A stretch of DNA of 64,000 bases from Sanghuangporus weigelae (taxonomy: Eukaryota; Basidiomycota; Agaricomycetes; Hymenochaetales; Hymenochaetaceae), in the NCBI GenBank assembly GCA_033182465.1, contig CP137319.1, forward strand, positions 620,001 to 684,000, given 5' to 3'. Each line of letters opens with the position of its first letter. Within the stretch, counting starts at the first letter, position 1. Both the position numbers and the translations under genes were made by a program. Positions 58,592 through 64,000 of this stretch are shown here, one piece after another. The notes beneath the pieces are model-generated. The model was not told the DNA's origin, ran no database searches, and worked only from the letters and a program-made list of their open reading frames with translations.

Positions 58592-58984
58592 AAGGAATGG
58601 TGGAGGAAATTTATAAATAGTGTAAGGAGAATCTTGTAACTGTACAATTATGACGAATAAATAAAAGAATTGTCTTGGGATATCACTTTGGCGAAATCTA
58701 GGGCACCACCAAATCAGTACCAGACCAGGGCAGGAAGGGTACGAGCAAGATGTCGTTAGGAGGATGGCATCCGTCTTCCATATTCAATCGAATGCGCTTT
58801 TACCTTGAGCCACCACAGTATTAAAACTTGTTGTCCAACAGTAAACTGCATGCCGATGAGTATACGTTTATGCATAGAAAGCCGTGTATAAATACAAATG
58901 CATGCCGATAACGAACCCATTCCAGGGTATGTAATACACATAAAAGTCAGAATAGACGTTAACATGCCCGTCAGATTATGTTCA
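58592..58984. other. Convergent intergenic region
   Basis: About 390 bp between the dehydrogenase stop and the TAF10 stop; AT-rich near 58610-58670 (GAATAAATAAAAG, a likely polyadenylation region). No gene was seen. Confidence 0.5.
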
Positions 58985-59850
58985 TCACATGTAGAACTCC
59001 GGCTTGCGCGCATTAATACCGTACTCCGCAAGTGCGGCGCTCAGGTCTTCCATCGTCAGAGTTGTCCGGGTTTTATCCTAATACAAATCCGATAATTTTC
59101 AGTGATGAAGGAAACGTGGAATTGTAGACAGATCACGTACTCGGGAAGATTGTCCCAAAGGCGCCCGACCACGCCCACTGGCAGCTGCATTTGTCCTTAT
59201 TCGAGCATGCTGGTATGCATCAGCAGCGATGTCAGAGACAAACTTTTGTGCAGCCAGAGCTACCAGTCGTTTTCTACGCAACAATCACAAACACAGTGTC
59301 AGACTGAGACGTCCGCAGGGAGTGTATGGATTGAACTCGCGATACACTTACAATCGCACATCCTCACATTCGAACCCAACTCGTTGCAGGAAGTAATCCG
59401 TCACTTCCGTCGGGATCTACCAAACCAAACAAGTGAACAAGTCAAATCGCAGGAAACATGCATATGAGGTAGATGACATACCAACGGTTCATGTTCATCC
59501 AACAACAACATGAACTCAGCAAGCGTCCTGTCTTTCCTCGCCTGCTCAGCAGCCATACGCGAAGTCTGCGGTCCACTTGAACTCTGCGACTGCGCTGCTC
59601 CTGTCGAAGTCGACTGACCCACCGCATTCGCCGTCGAGCTACTCGCACCCGCAGTAGGAGCGGAAGTTTGATACGTAGACTGCGGCGTTGCTGGTGTCTG
59701 TGTAGGAGTCTGCACACCGGTGGCTGCTGCCGCGAGTGTCGCTTGTGTTTGTGGCTGTTGCGTAGTTTGAGACATTGAATACTGTACTTGCTGAGTGAAT
59801 CGGACTTGAAACGCTGGTCGTTTGTCTACGGATGGACTCGGTTGGGACAT
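58985..59850 (-). CDS. TAF10: TAF10, shared TFIID/SAGA histone-fold subunit
   Basis: Four exons (59850-59482, 59416-59352, 59273-59141, 59077-58985) join in frame to 219 residues. The first 100 residues are Gln/Thr/Ser/Ala-rich and disordered. The histone-fold domain reads [19 protein letters not shown], then [39 protein letters not shown] and, after a small loop, [20 protein letters not shown], ending PEFYM. This order is diagnostic for TAF10, which pairs with TAF3/TAF8 in TFIID and with Spt7 in SAGA. It ends directly after the fold, as in other TAF10 proteins. Ada1, another SAGA subunit, is about 4 kb away. Confidence 0.93.
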
Positions 59851-60196
59851 TCAATGATTTGAAGAAACCCTTCGACGTACGTGAAGATGAGCGAGTGAAG
59901 TTGCGGGTTTAGGTCATGTCGTGATCGACACAAAGAATGAATACCATAAAAGGAATGAACGTAAATCACCGCACCGTTGAGAGAATAGCAGTCCACGGAT
60001 TGAAAGCGAGTCAGAGGACGGAAACCTGTACAACCTCTGATGCTATTCATTACGATGCTATATACATATAGATATACTTAACGAAGTACAAAGCGGAGGT
60101 CCATGAGGACGATAAAAACAAAATAACATCACGAGAAACCGAAATTAAGCAAGAAATCAATGCAAATCCAACAGCTGCAAATGCGGGATAGTACTA
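59851..60196. other. Intergenic, upstream of TAF10
   Basis: About 345 bp with the TAF10 promoter and the 3' UTR of the Zn2Cys6 gene; both genes are on the minus strand. No gene was seen. Confidence 0.5.
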
Positions 60197-63100
60197 TCAA
60201 GCGTTAGCAGACGGCATGCCCATCTCGCGCAAAAAGCTCTCCCATCCCGCTTGGTCGTACTGCGCCATGTACCCGTTTTGGTTTAATAGATACATATCCG
60301 CCGCACCCATCGATGGATCGTATTGCACACCAGGAGCAGTGTACGCAGACATTGCGGTGTCCTGTACGATCATTGGTTCTGCCTGGCCATAGGTTGTTGA
60401 AGCAGGATGAACGCTACCGGCCTGAGGCACCGCAAGCCCTTCTTGTTCGCCACTCAACTTGGGTGGCTGTGCCGGCTGGACTGTCTCGTTCCCAGCGCTA
60501 CTTTCTTCTGGTTCTGTCTCTAAGGGAAGATATACAGAAGGCGATGCGTAGGAGGGAGCGTGATGAACCTGCGCAGGATCAGGCGTATAGTACACCCCAG
60601 AGAAGTCGAGCATCCGGAAGTCCGCATTTTCAGCATTGAGATCGCCTGTCCAACCACCACCACTTTCCCCCTGACCATCATGAGCTCCCTCCGAAGGTTC
60701 AGAACTCGAGGCAGGGGAAGACCCTTCTGAACCTTGTCCCGACGAGACCGATGGCGAGGATGAAGACGTCGACTGCCCTGCGCTCGCGCTCGCATCGGTC
60801 TTCATCAAATTCATGTTGATCAAGACGGAACTCCCTTCCAGGATACGCATAGTCGCGCATTCACCTTCGTGTCGCACGATGAAGTCGTCTCGACTCAGTT
60901 GGACATGTCTTTTATAATTATTGAGCATGCCGCGTACACTATCGCGCACGACTGCGAGCATTTTCTTTCATTTCTCATTAAAATTTTGCTGGATCCAAAG
61001 AATCGATGAGAACTTACGACTTTGGGTTGATTGTCATCGTCAAACAATCGCATCGAGTATAAGTGCACACCATCGTCAATAGCGTTCATCGCGTCTGCCG
61101 AGATCGAACACGCTGGCGAGTTGTAAACCAAGCACCCAAGAACAATCTATGCCAGGAGATCAATTTCTCGTTTGAGAGAGACAAAGAAATCACTCACGAT
61201 AGCGGAGAAAGCACCCGACCAGAAAAACGTTTGCCTCGAAGCAAGGCAAGGATAAGCGCCATATAAACTACGCAAGCTCGATAGCAGAAGGCAAGCACTC
61301 CTGCAAGCCGCCATCACGGACGCGCCATATTTGGTTCTCAAGGGGTCCTTGTTGTTAAGCTTTATTGCTGTCGCAAAGTACCTCCGGTGAATGTACAATA
61401 GCGCTGAGCTCTGGTAAGTAAAGTGATCTTATGACTTAAATGCAATCTTTCTTACTGCATTCTCGGTGACACAGAATGGAGTACTGTTGGAGCGCCTTTA
61501 TCGGGTCAGTATTCCATGCTCTACCATCGATAGGTTCTCCCTTTCCTCGTGTAGGAGCTTGCAGCCAAGAAGGTGGCTGCAACTTCCGTAGCTTCGTGTC
61601 GATATCAAGAACAGTCTGATAATTCTGTTGTCTGACACCGAAAATATGGCCAACCACAGGAGTGAGAATAAAAGCTGAGAAACGGTATTTGTACGCCTCG
61701 ACTGGAAGCAAAGTGTCAGATATATATAGCCCAAGTGCGCTTAAATGCAGGGAAGACTCACAGCCCATTTCCTTTTCTCCCTTGGCGTTGTAGACTTCCG
61801 ACTTGTCCTCCGGAAACCTGCAATCTGTGTAACTGATGTTAAGAGAAGGCGGTCGTCCGTAGAGGATGCTCTTTCATACGCAATCGATTTTTTTTCCAAT
61901 AAATTTTGTTACAAGAGAAAAGATGGGACGCGCTCACCTTAAAGGTGTCCCATGAATAGAGCTCCCAGAATAGAGTTCGACGACGCTGTGTCTCCTCCTC
62001 ATTCAAGTTCCATGTCCCAGGATCTCGTTCTAATATAATGTTTAGGACTCCGCGCTCGCTATTAATCGAATAAACTTACGCAAGCCGATCTAGAAAATGG
62101 GTTTAGCGAACTGTTCAACACACCTAACAAGCACGACTCACCGAATAGGCTAGACGGAACATAACACCACTCCAGAGCCATTGGCGATCGCACGCCGGAC
62201 TATCAACGCGGTTGAAGTACTGAACCATCAAGAACAAAGCCTCTACCGCAGCACTCGTTGCCTCCTTGACGATCGGGCTTATAGACATTGACGCACAGGC
62301 AACAAGGTAGTACTTTTCACTTTCCGCTCTGTCGTTAGCATCTTCACTCAAGATAGAGCCAATCGCCAAAACAAGATAAATAACCGCGAGCTGGTGTGCA
62401 TGGAGTTTCTCTCCTACTGTTAACCCTTGCGTCGATCCCAAAAGGACTTCAAACAGGAACGAGACAAATTTGTCTTGTTGCAGTACCTGGTATCTACATT
62501 AATCAGACATAAAAATTCAACAAGGTTGAGTGAGTAAAGCTAGGCACATGCACACTCACGAGGAGCCAACATGCTCGAAATAAAGAAGAGCAATGGCCAA
62601 TGCTTTGTTATGATTCGGCAGATAGCTGAGGATCTCGGCCTTAACTTCTGGTTCAGGCGTAACAATACAGAAGGGGAACGCGTTGATAAGGTCAATGATG
62701 GACTGTGGTAAGCCGTAGCGATACATATTGTGCGGATGCAATGTTCTGAGAGGATCGTCTTCCGAATTCTGATGTCGAACAAAATTAGACATCATATCAG
62801 CTTCTATTGATGATTTCAAGACGAACCGGAAGTAATGTTTGGAGGAACTTGATGAGAGGCAGCGAAAGTTAGTTTGAAACACGAGAAAATGGAAAACAGA
62901 CAAAGGTACCTCTGAAGCTGAAGATTGACCATGGAAACGAGCTTGACCCTGCTCTCCGATAGAAAGAGAACCGACGAGCTGGGATGCTTCATCTACATCG
63001 TCCTTCTCTTCCTCACATTGTTCTGCGTCAGGTTCGTTTGAGGGTTCTCTGCCTTCAAGCAATGGATGTGGTTGAGGAGAAATCTGAGCCTGTGTTTTGG

Positions 63101-63536
63101 CCAATGCATCTTCCAGTTCCCGCACGCGTGAGTTCAGCCGCCTGACAGACTGAAGAAGGGCCTCGTTCTGCGATTGTAATACTCTGAAGCGGCCTGATGA
63201 GACACGAGTTCATAATGAGGAGAGTTCAACGTACTTGTTTCCCTTTGTCGCCGTCAAAGTCCCTGCAGCAGCAAATCCAAGTTCAGTTCCTCCAGCAGAG
63301 CGTCATTCAATGACACAGCGTACCGTCTGGGCAAATGTTTGCGCAACCTCTCCTTACGCATGCCTATATGCTGGTATGAGTGGATTCCTACGCACCCGTA
63401 AAAGGCAACGAGCTCACCGAGCACGGAAAGGTACGATCGCACTTCAATTTAGACCTGAATGAGCAAGCTATGAGCCATGGCGGTGGTGCGCGAAAGTGCA
63501 ATGTGAAGCTGACCTCCTGCACTCGGCGCAGGACAT
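60197..63536 (-). CDS. Zn2Cys6 fungal transcription factor with fungal_trans domain
   Basis: Multi-exon gene. Splicing the first three short exons gives SCAECRRSKLKCDRTFPCSA followed by CVRRGCANICPDG, a complete Zn2Cys6 binuclear cluster at the very N-terminus. Next are TLTATKGNK and a leucine-zipper-like coiled coil (RRLNSRVRELEDALAKTQAQ). The central fungal_trans-type domain includes GLPQSIIDLINAFPF, LPNHNKALAIALLYFEHVG and EKLHAHQLAVIYLVLAIGSI. The C-terminal 250 residues (60961-60197) hold a short conserved start, a Ser/Gly-rich stretch and a Tyr/Gln/Pro-rich tail, a possible activation domain. This cluster architecture is common in Agaricomycetes. Targets are unknown. Exact borders of internal exons were not all resolved. 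Confidence 0.88.
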
Positions 63537-64000
63537 GCCGATCTTGCGCAAGTCGTTCTTGTTCACATGCGTCGAAGCCTTCGACAGATCCTTTTCGCTC
63601 ACGTTCACCATCGAGGGTTTACACGGATTCACAACCAGACAGAGGGAGGAAGAATAGTAGGGACAATCCTCAGGGCCAGGCTGGCTTACTTATGTTTATA
63701 GGAGATGATGGTAGTTGACGGAAAAGGAAGTGTTTCTCGTTATGAAAGCAACAAACTTGCTGACTGACAACCGAACCGAAACACGATAAATCAAATCAAT
63801 AAAATGCAATAAAATGCACAGCAAAGTCTAATTAATCACTGCTACCAAATGCTTCTCAAATCTATGGCGCCTGCGTGCCGCGCAACAGTGTGAAACGACA
63901 TCGCGCGCGTCCCGCAACAAAGCACGAAACTGCCAAGTTGATCAAAAACCTTCGCCACTAATCATCCTCCTCCTTCCCCATCCATCACTCCGTCGTAGGA
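63537..64000. other. Promoter region of the Zn2Cys6 gene, to window end
   Basis: No gene supported. An AT-rich patch (AATCAATAAAATGCAATAAAATG) lies at about 63790-63817. Whatever gene follows lies beyond the window. Confidence 0.5.

Noticed and set aside
1-64000. CRISPR arrays, bacterial operons, ribosome binding sites, prophage
   Set aside because: The window is eukaryotic with spliceosomal introns throughout. No regularly spaced repeats or prokaryotic signals were found.

Overview
The window is nuclear DNA from a filamentous basidiomycete, most likely a wood- or litter-decaying agaricomycete. The evidence is short introns (about 40-200 nt) in nearly every gene, compact and often divergent gene pairs, a GH45 endoglucanase of the basidiomycete type, a GH128 beta-1,3-glucanase-type gene, and a Zn2Cys6 regulator of the type common in Agaricomycetes. 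Almost every gene is split by introns, so exon joins were worked out by hand from splice sites, reading phase and family motifs. For most genes the summed exon length divides by three.

Layout. 1-2.4 kb: a decayed GH128 copy followed by an intact GH128 gene. 2.8-6.6 kb (minus): a large VPS9-domain Rab5 GEF. 7.3-10.8 kb: two unrecognised multi-exon genes. 11.3-12.1 kb: a small Bud6 N-terminal-domain protein. 13.2-20.6 kb: a housekeeping block with a Mex67-like NTF2-domain protein (minus) divergent from the spliceosomal cyclophilin CWC27, the ER-anchored E2 UBC6, and thymidylate kinase (minus).

20.6-35.5 kb: a gene-poor island of about 15 kb. It carries two long direct repeats with a 263-bp core identical in both. 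Between them lie a fragment of a HIRA-type WD40 gene and a truncated piece of another gene, joined tail to tail. 35.5-36.5 kb: a one-finger C2H2-like protein (minus).

37.5-40.6 kb: MKT1 (minus). 40.6-44 kb: coding-like scraps and a possible small cysteine-rich protein. 44.2-45.5 kb: a DHHC palmitoyltransferase. 45.7-46.5 kb: the GH45 endoglucanase (minus), which has a GC-AG intron. 47.1-49.6 kb: a membrane-anchored M20 carboxypeptidase (minus).

49.9-63.5 kb: a dense block with kinesin-14, a dual-specificity phosphatase, the SAGA subunit Ada1/Hfi1, Mediator subunit 4, OHCU decarboxylase of the urate pathway, a Gfo/Idh/MocA dihydrodiol or xylose dehydrogenase, TAF10 and a Zn2Cys6 transcription factor. 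Three RNA polymerase II coactivator subunits (Ada1, Med4, TAF10) sit within about 6 kb, and TAF10 is shared by SAGA and TFIID. Several genes share intergenic spaces of 150-175 bp, which implies bidirectional promoters.

No rRNA, convincing tRNA, CRISPR array, intact transposase or reverse transcriptase was seen. The most unusual material is the repeat island with its captured gene fragments, the GH128 decay, the GC-AG intron and the stand-alone single-domain versions of usually larger proteins.
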